From Pseudomonas sp. S06B 330 (GTDB taxonomy: Bacteria; Pseudomonadota; Gammaproteobacteria; Pseudomonadales; Pseudomonadaceae): a stretch of DNA of 64,000 nucleotides. Every line of letters begins with the position of its first letter. The first letter of the stretch is position 1. Below, in pieces: positions 28,557 through 37,794 of the stretch. The notes under the pieces were generated by a model. That model saw only the letters and a program-made list of their open reading frames with translations, ran no database searches and was not told where the DNA came from. A program made the translations under genes and the position numbers. The stretch lies in the NCBI RefSeq assembly GCF_002845275.2, contig NZ_CP088149.1, positions 5,524,001 to 5,588,000 of the forward strand. Reading direction: 5' to 3'.

Positions 28557-28597
28557 CCTGTGGGAGCTGGTCTTGCCAGCAAGGCTGACTCCCACAG
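28557..28597. repeat. REP-derived palindrome between DUF2388 and gcvP
   Basis: CTGTGGGAG starts a REP copy whose other end is its mirrored form CTCCCACAG, with TTGCCAGCAAG between. It lies between two converging genes, 10 bases after the DUF2388 stop codon, and may act as an mRNA 3' end structure. No T run is present. Confidence 0.7.
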
Positions 28598-28621
28598 TCG
28601 TCCTGCACAACACAGCCCCAT

Positions 28622-31495
28622 CTACCGATAATCCTCCACCGGCACACAGGCACAGAACAGGTTCCGGTCCCCAAACACATTGTCCACTCGGTTCACCGCC
28701 GGCCAATACTTGTGCAGGCGCGCATGCTCACTTGGCGCAATGCCCTGAGCGATGCTGTACGGACGCTCCCAGATACCCAATACATCCGCCAAGGTATGCG
28801 GCGCATGCTTGAGCGGGTTGTCTTCTGCCGGCCAGTTACCGTCCTGCACTTCACGAATCTCCGCACGAATACTGAGCATCGCCTCGACAAAGCGATCCAG
28901 CTCGGCCTTTGACTCACTTTCGGTCGGCTCGACCATCAACGTCCCCGGTACCGGAAACGACATGGTCGGCGCATGGAAACCGTAATCCATCAGACGCTTG
29001 GCGACATCCTCTTCGGTTATCCCGGTCAGTGCTTTCAACGGCCGTAGATCAAGAATGCACTCATGGGCCACGCGCTCATTACGCCCGCGGTACAGCACCG
29101 GAAAGGCTCCGCCAAGCTGCTCAGCAAGGTAGTTGGCCGAGAGGATCGCCACTTCGCTGGCATCGGCCAGCTGCGGGCCCATCATGGCGATATACATCCA
29201 GCTGATTGGTAAAATGCTCGCACTCCCCCACGGCGCGGCGCTGACTGCGGTGTTCTGTGGGTCCGGCCCGGGCACCGGGACCACCGGGTGGCTGGCCACG
29301 AAGGGCGCCAAGTGGGCCCGCACGCCAATCGGCCCCATGCCCGGCCCACCACCACCATGAGGGATGCAGAAAGTCTTGTGCAGGTTCATGTGCGAGACAT
29401 CGGCGCCAATATCAGCGGGCCGGGTCAGGCCGACCTGGGCATTGAGGTTGGCACCATCCATGTATACCTGACCGCCCTGTTTGTGGATAACCTCGCAGAT
29501 CTCACTAATGCCTTCTTCATACACCCCATGGGTCGATGGGTAGGTCGCCATCAAGCATGACAGACGTTCTCCGGCGGCCTGAGCCTTGGCCTTGAGGTCG
29601 GTCAGATCAACGTTACCCGCTTCATCACACTCGACGATCACCACCTGCATGCCGGCCATCTGCGCCGACGCTGGGTTGGTGCCGTGAGCCGACGAAGGAA
29701 TCAGACAAATATCCCGCTGGCTCTGATGACGGCTGCGGTGATACTTGGCAATCGCCATCAACCCGGCGTATTCACCCTGGGCGCCGGAGTTGGGCTGCAT
29801 ACAGACTGCATCAAAGCCGGTGATCGCGCACAGCCAGGCTTCCAGCTCATCGATCATTGCCTTGTAACCCTGCACTTGCGCCGCAGGAGCAAAAGGATGC
29901 AACAAGGCAAACCCTGGCCAGGTGATCGGGATCATCTCGCTCGTAGCGTTGAGCTTCATAGTGCAGGAGCCCAAGGGAATCATCGACTGGTTGAGCGCCA
30001 GGTCCTTGTTCTCCAGCTGTTTGAGGTAGCGCAGCATCTCGGTTTCACTGTGGTGCAGGTTGAACACCGGATGAGTGAGGAAGGCCGAACGCCGCACCAA
30101 ACCTGCCGGAATGCCTTCGGGCAGGGCCTGAGCATCGAGGCTGGCGATATCCAGGCCATGATCGGCACCAAGGAAAATATCGAACAAGCGCAGTACCGTG
30201 CTTTCGTCACAGGTTTCGTCGAGGCTGACGCCCAACTGGCCCCGGCCGAGTATGCGTAAGTTGATTTGCGCGGCCTCAGCGCTCTCGATTATTGCAGTCT
30301 GGCTGCCACCCACCTCCAGCGTCAGGGTGTCGAAGAAGTGCTGATTGAGGCGCTTGATGCCTTTGCTTTCAAGGCCTGCAGCCAGAATGAAGGTCAGCGC
30401 ATGCACCCGCTGAGCAATCTGCTGCAAGCCTTGCGGGCCGTGGTAAACCGCATAGAACGCAGCGATGTTGGCCAGCAGTACCTGTGCAGTACAGATGTTG
30501 GAGTTGGCTTTCTCGCGGCGGATATGTTGTTCGCGGGTTTGCAGAGCCATGCGTAGCGCCACGTTGCCGCGAGCATCCTTAGACACGCCAATGATACGTC
30601 CGGGCATGGCCCGTTTGAATTCATCGCGGCAGGCAAAGAAGGCAGCATGCGGGCCGCCGTAACCCATCGGCACGCCAAATCGCTGGGACGACCCCAAGAC
30701 CACATCAGCCCCCTGCTCACCTGGCGGGGTCAGCATCAGCAGACTGAGCAGGTCGGCGGCCACACAGGCCAGGGCATGCTGCTTATGCAACTGCTCGATC
30801 ACCGGACGCAGGTCGCGAATCTCACCATGGGTATCGGGGTACTGCAACAAAGCGCCGAACACCTGGTAGTTGGCCAGGTTATCCACAGCATCGATAACCA
30901 ACTCGAAGCCAAAGCCTTCGGCGCGGGTCTGCAGCACCGAAAGCGTTTGTGGATGGCTGTGCTCATCGGCAAAGAACACATTGCTTTTCGACTTCGCCAT
31001 GCGCTTGGCCAGGGCCATGGCTTCGGCCGCCGCCGTGGCTTCATCGAGCAATGAGGCGTTGGCCAGGTCCAACCCGGTGAGGTCGATGATCATCTGCTGG
31101 AAGTTGAGCAAGGCTTCCAGGCGGCCCTGGGCAATTTCCGGCTGATAAGGCGTGTAGGCGGTGTACCAGCCCGGGTTTTCCAGAACGTTACGCAGGATGA
31201 CGGCCGGTGTGATCGTGCCGTGGTAGCCCATGCCGATCAGACTGGTCCAGACTTGGTTCTGTTCGGCATAACCCCTGAGCTTGCTCAGAGCAGCCTGTTC
31301 GTCCAAGGCGGCAGGCAAGTCCAGTGGCCGGTTCAGGCGGATGCCCGGCGGGACGGTCTGTTCGATCAATTCACCACGACTGCCCAAACTCAGGGCCTGC
31401 AGCATGGCCTGCTGCTCCGAGGCATCGGGGCCCAAGTGACGACGCAAGAACGGATTGGGGTCGTGCAGTTGGCTCAGGGACGGCGACTGGGACAT
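28622..31495 (-). CDS. gcvP: Glycine dehydrogenase (decarboxylating), P protein
   Basis: PLP enzyme of the glycine cleavage complex: decarboxylates glycine and passes the aminomethyl group to lipoyl-GcvH. 957 residues, the usual single-chain length of two fused aminotransferase-like halves. The PLP lysine is Lys707 in [20 protein letters not shown], followed by the Gly-rich loop; the N-terminal signature [17 protein letters not shown] is present. It is the last gene of gcvT-gcvH-gcvP on the minus strand. The 81-base gap after gcvH carries a 12-bp perfect stem whose 3' arm overlaps the gcvP ribosome-binding region (GAGAG, 5 bases before ATG), so its translation may be controlled. Confidence 0.98.
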   Translation of the reverse strand: MSQSPSLSQLHDPNPFLRRHLGPDASEQQAMLQALSLGSRGELIEQTVPPGIRLNRPLDLPAALDEQAALSKLRGYAEQNQVWTSLIGMGYHGTITPAVILRNVLENPGWYTAYTPYQPEIAQGRLEALLNFQQMIIDLTGLDLANASLLDEATAAAEAMALAKRMAKSKSNVFFADEHSHPQTLSVLQTRAEGFGFELVIDAVDNLANYQVFGALLQYPDTHGEIRDLRPVIEQLHKQHALACVAADLLSLLMLTPPGEQGADVVLGSSQRFGVPMGYGGPHAAFFACRDEFKRAMPGRIIGVSKDARGNVALRMALQTREQHIRREKANSNICTAQVLLANIAAFYAVYHGPQGLQQIAQRVHALTFILAAGLESKGIKRLNQHFFDTLTLEVGGSQTAIIESAEAAQINLRILGRGQLGVSLDETCDESTVLRLFDIFLGADHGLDIASLDAQALPEGIPAGLVRRSAFLTHPVFNLHHSETEMLRYLKQLENKDLALNQSMIPLGSCTMKLNATSEMIPITWPGFALLHPFAPAAQVQGYKAMIDELEAWLCAITGFDAVCMQPNSGAQGEYAGLMAIAKYHRSRHQSQRDICLIPSSAHGTNPASAQMAGMQVVIVECDEAGNVDLTDLKAKAQAAGERLSCLMATYPSTHGVYEEGISEICEVIHKQGGQVYMDGANLNAQVGLTRPADIGADVSHMNLHKTFCIPHGGGGPGMGPIGVRAHLAPFVASHPVVPVPGPDPQNTAVSAAPWGSASILPISWMYIAMMGPQLADASEVAILSANYLAEQLGGAFPVLYRGRNERVAHECILDLRPLKALTGITEEDVAKRLMDYGFHAPTMSFPVPGTLMVEPTESESKAELDRFVEAMLSIRAEIREVQDGNWPAEDNPLKHAPHTLADVLGIWERPYSIAQGIAPSEHARLHKYWPAVNRVDNVFGDRNLFCACVPVEDYR

Positions 31496-31503
31496 AGCGG
31501 CTC

Positions 31504-31557
31504 TCTCTTCCTAGACCAAGCCCCGACCAACCGAGGCATATTGAGTCTAGGAAGAGA
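31504..31557 (-). promoter_or_regulatory. Hairpin sequestering the gcvP ribosome-binding region
   Basis: In the gcv mRNA, UCUCUUCCUAGA (31557-31546) pairs perfectly over 12 bp with UCUAGGAAGAGA (31515-31504). Inside the loop a second helix GCCUCG / CGGGGC (one U-G wobble) forms. The 3' arm ends 8 bases before the gcvP ATG and contains the purine-rich Shine-Dalgarno region. No U tract follows, so termination is unlikely. Confidence 0.65.
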
Positions 31558-31576
31558 TTGCCGCTTTGTGTGAAAA

Positions 31577-31960
31577 CTATTCGCCGATGGCGGCTTTGTA
31601 GCCGGCAGCGTCAAGCAGCTTGTCCAGTTCGGCGGTGTTGCTTGGCTTGAGCTTGAAGATCCAGCTGCCATACGGATCGCTGTTCAGCGACTCAGGGCTG
31701 TCGGCCAGCGCTTCGTTGACCGCGATCACTTCACCGCTGACCGGAGCGTAGATGTCCGAGGCAGCCTTGACCGACTCGACCACGCCAGCAGCATCGGCTG
31801 CAGCGAAGACTTTACCAACCTCGGTCAGCTCAACGAACACTACGTCGCCCAGGGCTTCTTGGGCGTGGTCGCTGATACCTACAGTTACGCTACCGTCAGC
31901 TTCCAGCCTGGCCCACTCGTGGCTTTCGGCAAAACGCAGGTCGGCGGGGATATTGCTCAT
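31577..31960 (-). CDS. gcvH: Glycine cleavage system H protein
   Basis: Lipoyl carrier of the glycine cleavage complex, 127 residues, the normal length. The lipoylation site is Lys65 in [20 protein letters not shown], and the N-terminal [20 protein letters not shown] is diagnostic. GAGGA lies 7 bases before the start. It sits between gcvT (46 bases upstream) and gcvP (81 bases downstream) on one transcript and shuttles the aminomethyl group from GcvP to GcvT, then is re-oxidised by dihydrolipoamide dehydrogenase, which is not encoded here. Confidence 0.98.
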   Translation of the reverse strand: MSNIPADLRFAESHEWARLEADGSVTVGISDHAQEALGDVVFVELTEVGKVFAAADAAGVVESVKAASDIYAPVSGEVIAVNEALADSPESLNSDPYGSWIFKLKPSNTAELDKLLDAAGYKAAIGE

Positions 31961-32006
31961 CTTGTTGTCCTCGATAGGGTAAGCGGTCAGCCCGCCAAAA
32001 ATAGGT

Positions 32007-33089
32007 TCAGATCAGAATCTTGCCATGGCGCACGAAGGTCGGCTTGACCACCCGCACCGGGTACCACTTGCCGCGGATCTCCACCTCGGCACGATCGGCG
32101 GTTGCCATCGGCACCCGCGCCAGCGCAATCGATTTGCTCAGCGTAGGAGAGAAACTACCACTGGTGATCTCCCCTTCGCCAATCCCGGCGACGCGCACGA
32201 CCTGGTGAGCGCGCAGGACGCCACGCTCCTCCAGCACCAGGCCGACCAGTTTCTGCTCGACACCCCGCTCGATTTCCGCCAGCAATCCGTTGCGACCGAT
32301 GAACTCGCGCTCAGCCGGCTCCCAGGCAACGCTCCAGCCCAGGTTCGACGTCAGCGGCGTGTGGTCCTCGTCGATGTCCTGGCCATACAGGTTCATGCCC
32401 GCTTCAAGGCGCAAGGTATCGCGGGCGCCAAGGCCGCTCGGAGCGATACCGGCACCGACCAGGTCGTTGAAGAAGGCAGGCGCCTGCAGGGCGGGTAAAA
32501 TTATTTCCAGGCCGTCTTCGCCGGTATAGCCGGTACGGGCGACAAACCAATCACCTTCGGCTCGGCCTTCGAAGGGTTTGAGTTCGCGGATCAGGGTTGC
32601 TCGCGGAGCGCTTACCAACTCGGCGACCTTGCTGCGCGCCTCAGGCCCCTGGATGGCCAGGATGGCCAGCTCCGGGCGCTCAGTGAGTTCGACCTGGAAC
32701 GCGCCTTTGTGGTCGTTCAGCCACTTCAGGTCCTTGTCACGGGTCGAAGCGTTAACCACCAAACGATAACCCTCATCGCAGCGGTAGACGATCATGTCGT
32801 CAATGACCCGGCCCTGCTCGTCCAGCATGGTGCTGTACAAGGCTTTGCCCGACTCAGCCAGACGATTGACGTCATTGGCCAGCAAACGCTGCAGCCAGAC
32901 ACTGGCCTGGTCGCCATGAACATCGATAACGGTCATGTGGGAAACATCGAACACCCCGCAGTCACGGCGCACCTGATGGTGCTCCTCGACCTGGGAGCCG
33001 TAATGCAGGGGCATGTCCCAACCGCCAAAATCGACCATCTTGGCGCCTAGCGCCAGGTGCAGGTCATACAGAGGCGTACGCTGTCCCAT
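32007..33089 (-). CDS. gcvT: Glycine cleavage system T protein (aminomethyltransferase)
   Basis: Transfers the one-carbon unit from the aminomethyl-lipoyl group to tetrahydrofolate, releasing ammonia. 360 residues with the family's folate-binding motifs: [20 protein letters not shown] at the N-terminus, [11 protein letters not shown], and [14 protein letters not shown] in the middle; the C-terminal barrel holds the [14 protein letters not shown] tail. AAGGAG lies 7 bases before the ATG. It opens the gcvT-gcvH-gcvP transcript. The 122-base leader contains a small hairpin but no glycine riboswitch of the known tandem type. Confidence 0.97.
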   Translation of the reverse strand: MGQRTPLYDLHLALGAKMVDFGGWDMPLHYGSQVEEHHQVRRDCGVFDVSHMTVIDVHGDQASVWLQRLLANDVNRLAESGKALYSTMLDEQGRVIDDMIVYRCDEGYRLVVNASTRDKDLKWLNDHKGAFQVELTERPELAILAIQGPEARSKVAELVSAPRATLIRELKPFEGRAEGDWFVARTGYTGEDGLEIILPALQAPAFFNDLVGAGIAPSGLGARDTLRLEAGMNLYGQDIDEDHTPLTSNLGWSVAWEPAEREFIGRNGLLAEIERGVEQKLVGLVLEERGVLRAHQVVRVAGIGEGEITSGSFSPTLSKSIALARVPMATADRAEVEIRGKWYPVRVVKPTFVRHGKILI

Positions 33090-33127
33090 GGGTTTCTCCT
33101 TCCGGGCGTGGCGAAGCTAACGGCTGT

Positions 33128-33147
33128 AGGTAGCGTTGTAGCTACCT
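33128..33147 (-). promoter_or_regulatory. Small hairpin between the iron-type permease gene and gcvT
   Basis: Perfect 7-bp stem AGGTAGC / GCTACCT with a 6-base loop, in the 122-base gap. It has no T run. It may belong to the gcvT leader or mark the 3' end of the permease transcript. Confidence 0.35.
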
Positions 33148-33211
33148 GGTCTGTAGGACCAACCGCAGCGAATGCCGCGCATTGTAGCTGCAAGCTTGAA
33201 GGCTGGCACCC

Positions 33212-34834
33212 TCAGCGCGTTTGACCGACGTGTCGAGCTGAACGTCGTATCAGGCCGATGACCGGCAACAGGCCGACCAGAATCAGCGTCAAGGCAGGCA
33301 ACGAAGCCCGTGCCCACTCGCCTTCGCTGGTCATCTCAAACACCCTGACGGCCAGGGTGTCCCAACCGAACGGGCGCATCAGCAAGGTGGCTGGCATCTC
33401 TTTGAGGACGTCGACGAACACCAGCAAGGCAGCACTCAAGGCACCCGGCACCAGTAACGGAAGATACACCTTGAAAAACAATCTCGGACCACTGACCCCG
33501 AGGCTACGGGAAGCCTCCGGTAACGACGGGCGAATTCGCCCCAGGCTATTTTCCAGCGGCCCATAGGCCACAGCGATGAAGCGCACCAAGTAAGCCAGCA
33601 GCAACGCATACAAACTGCCCAACAACAGTGGCCTCCCGGCGCCTCCCAGCCAGTTGGACAGTGGCACCACGACCTGATTGTCGAGGTAACTGAAGGCCAG
33701 CATGATCGACACTGCCAATACCGAACCTGGCAAGGCATAGCCCAGGTTTGCCAGGCCGACCCCGGCGCGAATGCCTGGTGTCGGCGCTTGCCTGCGGGCA
33801 AACGCCAGTATCAGGGCTACACCGACGGTGATCAGTGCTGCCATAGCCCCTAGGTAGAGGGTATGCAGGATCAGACTGGTATAGCGCTCATCCAGATCAA
33901 AGCGTCCGCGCTTCCAGAACCACACCAGCAATTGCAGCACCGGGATGACAAACGCGCAGGCAAACACCAATAGGCACCAACTGCTGGCCGCCAGTGCCTT
34001 GATGCCCCGCAGGTGGTACAACGCCTTGCCTCGTGGACGCTCATTGCTGCTACGCACCGCGCCACGGGCCCGGCGCTCGCCGTACAACACCAGCATTACC
34101 ACCAGCAACAGCAAGCTGGCCAACTGGGTAGCACTCGACAGGCTGAAGAAGCCATACCAGGTCTTGTAGATTGCCGTGGTAAAGGTGTCGAAATTGAACA
34201 CCGACACCGCGCCAAAATCGGCCAGGGTCTCCATCAGCGCCAACGCTATACCGGCACCGATGGCCGGGCGCGCCATCGGTAGCGCCACCCGCCAGAAGGC
34301 TTGCAGGGGTGAAAGGCCCAGCACTCTCGCCGCCTCCATCAGGCCTTTTCCCTGGGCCAGGAAGGCGGTACGGGCAAGCAGGTAGACATAGGGATAGAAC
34401 ACCAGCACCAGAACGATGATCACCCCACCCGTGGAGCGCACGCGCGGCAAGCGCATCGGCCCGAATGCTTCACGCAGCAGGGTTTGCACAGGGCCGGCAA
34501 AGTCCAGCAAGCCAACAAAGACAAATGCCAGCACGTAGGCGGGAATGGCAAATGGCAGCATCAATGCCCAGTCCAGCCAGCGCCGCCCGGGGAACTCGCA
34601 CAGACTGGTGAGCCAGGCCAGGCTCACGCCCAGTACAGTGACGCCCACTCCGACACCGACAATCAAGGTCAAGGTATTGCCCAACAAGCGGCTCATCTGG
34701 GTATCGAGCAGGTGCGACCATATCTGCGTGTCGAGTGACTGCCAGGACAGCAGCAACACACTCAGCGGCAGCAGGACCAGAGCGGCGATGGTGAAAACCA
34801 GGGGATACCAGCGGCGTTGGGCGGGGTGAGCCAA
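33212..34834 (-). CDS. Ferric-iron-type ABC transporter permease (FbpB family)
   Basis: Double-length inner-membrane permease of about 540 residues with two binding-protein-dependent transport halves. Two EAA loops are visible: MEAARVLGLSPLQAFWRVALP in the first half and PEASRSLGVSGPRLFFKVYLP in the second, each contacting the ATPase. The open frame begins with a GTG inside a REP copy at 34900, which is not credible; I take the TTG at 34834 (reads as MAHPAQRRWYPLVFTIAALV), with GAG 8 bases upstream. The start is uncertain. The gene follows the binding-protein gene across a REPIN. No ATPase gene is adjacent, so the energy subunit must be encoded elsewhere. Confidence 0.85.
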   Translation of the reverse strand: MAHPAQRRWYPLVFTIAALVLLPLSVLLLSWQSLDTQIWSHLLDTQMSRLLGNTLTLIVGVGVGVTVLGVSLAWLTSLCEFPGRRWLDWALMLPFAIPAYVLAFVFVGLLDFAGPVQTLLREAFGPMRLPRVRSTGGVIIVLVLVFYPYVYLLARTAFLAQGKGLMEAARVLGLSPLQAFWRVALPMARPAIGAGIALALMETLADFGAVSVFNFDTFTTAIYKTWYGFFSLSSATQLASLLLLVVMLVLYGERRARGAVRSSNERPRGKALYHLRGIKALAASSWCLLVFACAFVIPVLQLLVWFWKRGRFDLDERYTSLILHTLYLGAMAALITVGVALILAFARRQAPTPGIRAGVGLANLGYALPGSVLAVSIMLAFSYLDNQVVVPLSNWLGGAGRPLLLGSLYALLLAYLVRFIAVAYGPLENSLGRIRPSLPEASRSLGVSGPRLFFKVYLPLLVPGALSAALLVFVDVLKEMPATLLMRPFGWDTLAVRVFEMTSEGEWARASLPALTLILVGLLPVIGLIRRSARHVGQTR

Positions 34835-34875
34835 AAGAAAATCTCTGTGGGGAAGATTGCGACCGCGTTGCGGTC

Positions 34876-34976
34876 GATCGCTGGCAAGGCCAGCTCCCAC
34901 AGGATGCTGTCAAAGTGGGAGCTGACATTGCCAGCGATTGGGGCCCTTCAGGGCCCCGCAAGGATAAAGCCTTGCG
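34876..34976. repeat. REPIN plus two tandem hairpins between the binding-protein and permease genes
   Basis: In transcript sense, just after the binding-protein stop codon come two perfect 7-bp hairpins, CGCAAGG / CCTTGCG (34976-34957) and GGGGCCC / GGGCCCC (34957-34940), followed by an inverted REP pair: TTGCCAGCGATT arm at 34915-34939 and GATCGCTGGCAAGGCCAGCT plus CCCACA at 34876-34902. Such structures often protect the upstream mRNA from 3' exonucleases. Confidence 0.8.
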
Positions 34977-34977
34977 C

Positions 34978-35979
34978 TTAGTTCCAGCCAGCCCGATCCA
35001 TCAGACGAATTGCCTCAGCCTGACGCTTACCGGCGATTTCAACCGGGATACTGTCAGCCTTGAACTTGCCCCAGGCCGCCACTTCTTCCGACGGTGCCAC
35101 GCTTGGGTTAGCCGGGAATTCCTGGTTTACACCAGCGAAAATCTTCTGCGCCTCTGGACCGGTCATCCACTCGACCAGCTTCTTCGCGGCCTCAGGGTGT
35201 GGCGCATACTTGGTCAGGCCAATACCCGACAGGTTGACGTGCACACCGCGATCGGCCTGGTTTGGCCAGAACAGCTTGACCGCCAGCTTCGGGTCTTCCT
35301 TGTGCAGGCGACCATAGTAGTAGGTGTTGACGATACCGACGTCGCACTGACCCGCGTTGATGGCTTGCAGCAAGGCGGTGTCATCGGAGAACACGTCAGT
35401 GGACAGGTTGTTGACCCAGCCCTTGATGATTTCCTCGGTTTTCTTCTCGCCGTGGGTTTCGATCAGGGTCGCGGTCAGCGACTGGTTGTAGACCTTTTTC
35501 GCCGTGCGCAGGCACAGGCGGCCTTCCCAGTTCTTGTCAGCCAGGGCTTCGTAGGTGCTCAGCTCTTCAGGTTTGACCCGATCGGTGGAGTAGGCGATGG
35601 TCCGCGCACGCAGGCTGAGGCCAGTCCAGTCATGGGACGAAGCGCGGTACTGAGCAGGAATATTTTTGTCGATCACCTCAGACTTAATCGGCTGGAGGAT
35701 GCCCATTTGCTCAGCCTGCCAGAGGTTACCGGCATCGACCGTGAGCAACAGGTCGGCGGTGGCGTTCTGCCCCTCGGCCTTGATGCGCTGCATCAGCGGC
35801 GCTTCCTTGTCGGTGATGAACTTGATCTTGACCCCGGTCTCTTTGGTGTAGGCGTCGAACACCGGCTTGATCAGCTCGTCGATGCGCGAGGAATACACCA
35901 CCACCTCGTCCGCCGCCTGGGCAGTGCCGCCCAACAGGGTCAGAGCCAGGGCGGCCAATACGTGCTTGCGTGGCAACAT
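34978..35979 (-). CDS. Ferric-iron-type ABC transporter substrate-binding protein (FbpA/FutA family)
   Basis: Periplasmic binding protein of 333 residues. The start at 35979 has GAGGA 7 bases upstream; the frame to 36111 is open but unsupported. The signal peptide [20 protein letters not shown] is cut after AQA before [14 protein letters not shown]. The mature chain has the family pattern of iron-binding class II proteins, including [17 protein letters not shown] with the Tyr-Tyr pair used for Fe(III) binding and [21 protein letters not shown]. It is cotranscribed with the permease, with stable hairpins between them, which fits higher expression of the binding protein. An 8-bp perfect inverted repeat lies 30 bases before the ATG. 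Iron specificity is inferred. Confidence 0.9.
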   Translation of the reverse strand: MLPRKHVLAALALTLLGGTAQAADEVVVYSSRIDELIKPVFDAYTKETGVKIKFITDKEAPLMQRIKAEGQNATADLLLTVDAGNLWQAEQMGILQPIKSEVIDKNIPAQYRASSHDWTGLSLRARTIAYSTDRVKPEELSTYEALADKNWEGRLCLRTAKKVYNQSLTATLIETHGEKKTEEIIKGWVNNLSTDVFSDDTALLQAINAGQCDVGIVNTYYYGRLHKEDPKLAVKLFWPNQADRGVHVNLSGIGLTKYAPHPEAAKKLVEWMTGPEAQKIFAGVNQEFPANPSVAPSEEVAAWGKFKADSIPVEIAGKRQAEAIRLMDRAGWN

Positions 35980-36008
35980 GGTGCAGTCCTCGGAGTTCAA
36001 ATAGAGGC

Positions 36009-36033
36009 GCAAATGGTAGTTAATCCCATTTGC
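36009..36033. promoter_or_regulatory. Inverted repeat upstream of the iron-binding protein gene
   Basis: GCAAATGG-TAGTTAATC-CCATTTGC: perfect 8-bp arms with a 9-base spacer, 30-54 bases upstream of the start codon. It does not match the classical Fur box well. It may be an operator or, in RNA, a leader hairpin. Confidence 0.45.
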
Positions 36034-36082
36034 CTTCTCAACCGAACTCACCGGGGAGGAGTTACCAGATGTTACAGCGGCA

Positions 36083-37306
36083 TCAGGTCCGGGCCAGTGC
36101 CGGCAAATCACCGCTCAAGCCCAACGCCTGACGGACAAACACAGCCTTGGCTTCGGGCAATTGCTCAACCCATTTCAGGCCACTGTTGCGCAACCAGCGC
36201 AACGGCAGCGGGTCGGCCTGGAACAAGCGCTCGAAACCTTCCATCGCCGCCATCAGCGCCAGGTTGTGCGGCATGCGCCGCCGCTCAAAACGGCTCAACA
36301 CACGCACATCAGCCAAGCGCTCACCGCGCTCGTAGGCATGCAGCAGTTCTTCGGCCAGTACCGCTGCATCGAGAAAGCCGAGGTTGACGCCCTGCCCCGC
36401 CAACGGATGAATGGTGTGCGCGGCGTCACCGATCAGCGCCAGGCCTTCGGCCACATAGCGCTTGGCATGCCGCTGGCGCAGCGGCACACAAAGCCGTGGA
36501 TCGGCCTCAAGCACAGCCCCTAAGCGGCCTTCAAAGGCGCGCTCGAGTTGCGCACAGAAATCCGCGTCGTCCAGCTTCATCAGGCGTTCGGACTGTTCTG
36601 GTGTTGTCGACCAGACGATCGAACACCAATCTTGCTGGCCATCGCGAAGCAATGGCAGGAACGCCAGCGGTCCATCGTCAGTAAAACGTTGCCAGGCGGT
36701 CGCCTGATGCGGCTGAGCGCACCGCACGCTGGTGACAATGGCGTGGTGAAGGTAATCCCACTCACGCGTCTCACACCCTGTCAGACGCCGCACAGCAGAA
36801 TTCGCGCCATCAGCGGCAATGACCAGTGGCGCACGCAAGGTGCGGCCATCGGCAAGGGTCAGCAGCCACTCGTCACCGGAACGGCGCATCTGCTCCAGAC
36901 GGGCATTGGCCAACAGACCAATTTCACTGTCATGCAGGCGCTCCAGCAGACCATCCTGAACCACCCGGTTCTCGACAATGTGTCCCAACACCTCGGCATG
37001 CACGCTGGCCGCCGAGAAATGGATCTGGCCGGTGCCGCTACCGTCCCAGACACGCATGTCCGAGTAAGGGCTGATACGTCGCTGTTCAATCCCCGGCCAG
37101 GCACCCAGGCGTTCGAGAATGCGTTGGCTGGCCATCGACAGGGCGCTGACCCGTGGCTCGAAGGCGGACTGCTCATCAAAGGGTTTGATCGACAGCGGAC
37201 TACCGTCGAGCAGAAGAATTTCCAGGCCACTGTGCTGCAAAGCCAGGGCCAGGGCGCTGCCGACCATACCGGCACCGACAATCAACAGATCTGCGCGCAT
37301 TTCCAT
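36083..37306 (-). CDS. ubiI: UbiI/VisC-type ubiquinone biosynthesis FAD monooxygenase
   Basis: Flavin-dependent hydroxylase of the UbiH/UbiI/UbiF/VisC family, 407 residues (405 if the second ATG at 37300 is used; AAGG is 7 bases before that one). The FAD dinucleotide fold [20 protein letters not shown] is at residues 7-26, and the second FAD motif [25 protein letters not shown] lies near residue 300. It is the last gene of the UPF0149-pepP-ubiH-DUF4442-ubiI operon, 3 bases after DUF4442. In P. aeruginosa the orthologous VisC is assigned to a ring-hydroxylation step of ubiquinone synthesis. Database names such as 2-octaprenyl-3-methyl-6-methoxy-benzoquinol hydroxylase refer to the same family; the exact step is not readable from sequence. 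Confidence 0.88.
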   Translation of the reverse strand: MEMRADLLIVGAGMVGSALALALQHSGLEILLLDGSPLSIKPFDEQSAFEPRVSALSMASQRILERLGAWPGIEQRRISPYSDMRVWDGSGTGQIHFSAASVHAEVLGHIVENRVVQDGLLERLHDSEIGLLANARLEQMRRSGDEWLLTLADGRTLRAPLVIAADGANSAVRRLTGCETREWDYLHHAIVTSVRCAQPHQATAWQRFTDDGPLAFLPLLRDGQQDWCSIVWSTTPEQSERLMKLDDADFCAQLERAFEGRLGAVLEADPRLCVPLRQRHAKRYVAEGLALIGDAAHTIHPLAGQGVNLGFLDAAVLAEELLHAYERGERLADVRVLSRFERRRMPHNLALMAAMEGFERLFQADPLPLRWLRNSGLKWVEQLPEAKAVFVRQALGLSGDLPALART

Positions 37307-37309
37307 GCC

Positions 37310-37792
37310 TTAAGCCTGTCTCGCTTGCGGCTTTAGCCGCACGTAAAGGGTTTTGTCGACCTGCGCCACCAGCTCACCGGCAGCGTCGCGGATATCGACC
37401 TGAAGTCGTGGCAGATATTTCTTGCCGCCTGCGGTGTGCTCGCGAATCTCGGCGAGCAGCGCGTCATTAATGCGCAAGTCGGCAAACACAGGGCCTTTGC
37501 CCGGTGCAATGAAGTCGATACTGGCAGCTTTGTCCCAGACGATGTACTCGCGGCCTAGCAGTTCCATCAGCATCAGCATGTAGAACGGATCGACCATCGA
37601 ATACAGGCTGCCGCCGAACTGGGTATGGACATAATTGCGATTGAACCAGTGCAGGCCCATGCGCACCTTCACCTGGCGCAGGTCGGGGCTGATGCTTTGC
37701 ACGCGGATGCCCGCGCCGAGGTACGGCGGATAGAGGTTCAGCATCCAGCGCAGCATGCGTGCACGCCGTGCCAGTTTGCGCGGATCGCTCAT
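37310..37792 (-). CDS. DUF4442 hotdog-fold protein
   Basis: A 160-residue protein beginning MSDPRKLARRARMLRWMLNL; GGAG lies 6 bases before the ATG at 37792, and the preceding ubiH stop codon is 2 bases upstream. The sequence GLHWFNRNYVHTQFGGSLYSMVDPFYMLML has the layout of hotdog thioesterase-like folds (central helix with conserved Asn-Phe-Gly region), and the family is DUF4442. It lies between two ubiquinone hydroxylase genes in all the pseudomonad operons I know. A role with a coenzyme A or prenyl intermediate is plausible but unproven. No catalytic residue can be named with certainty. Confidence 0.82.
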   Translation of the reverse strand: MSDPRKLARRARMLRWMLNLYPPYLGAGIRVQSISPDLRQVKVRMGLHWFNRNYVHTQFGGSLYSMVDPFYMLMLMELLGREYIVWDKAASIDFIAPGKGPVFADLRINDALLAEIREHTAGGKKYLPRLQVDIRDAAGELVAQVDKTLYVRLKPQARQA

Positions 37793-37794
37793 GC

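Noticed and set aside
33090..33211. Glycine riboswitch upstream of gcvT
   Set aside because: I looked for the tandem glycine aptamer; the 122-base leader is too short and shows only one small hairpin.
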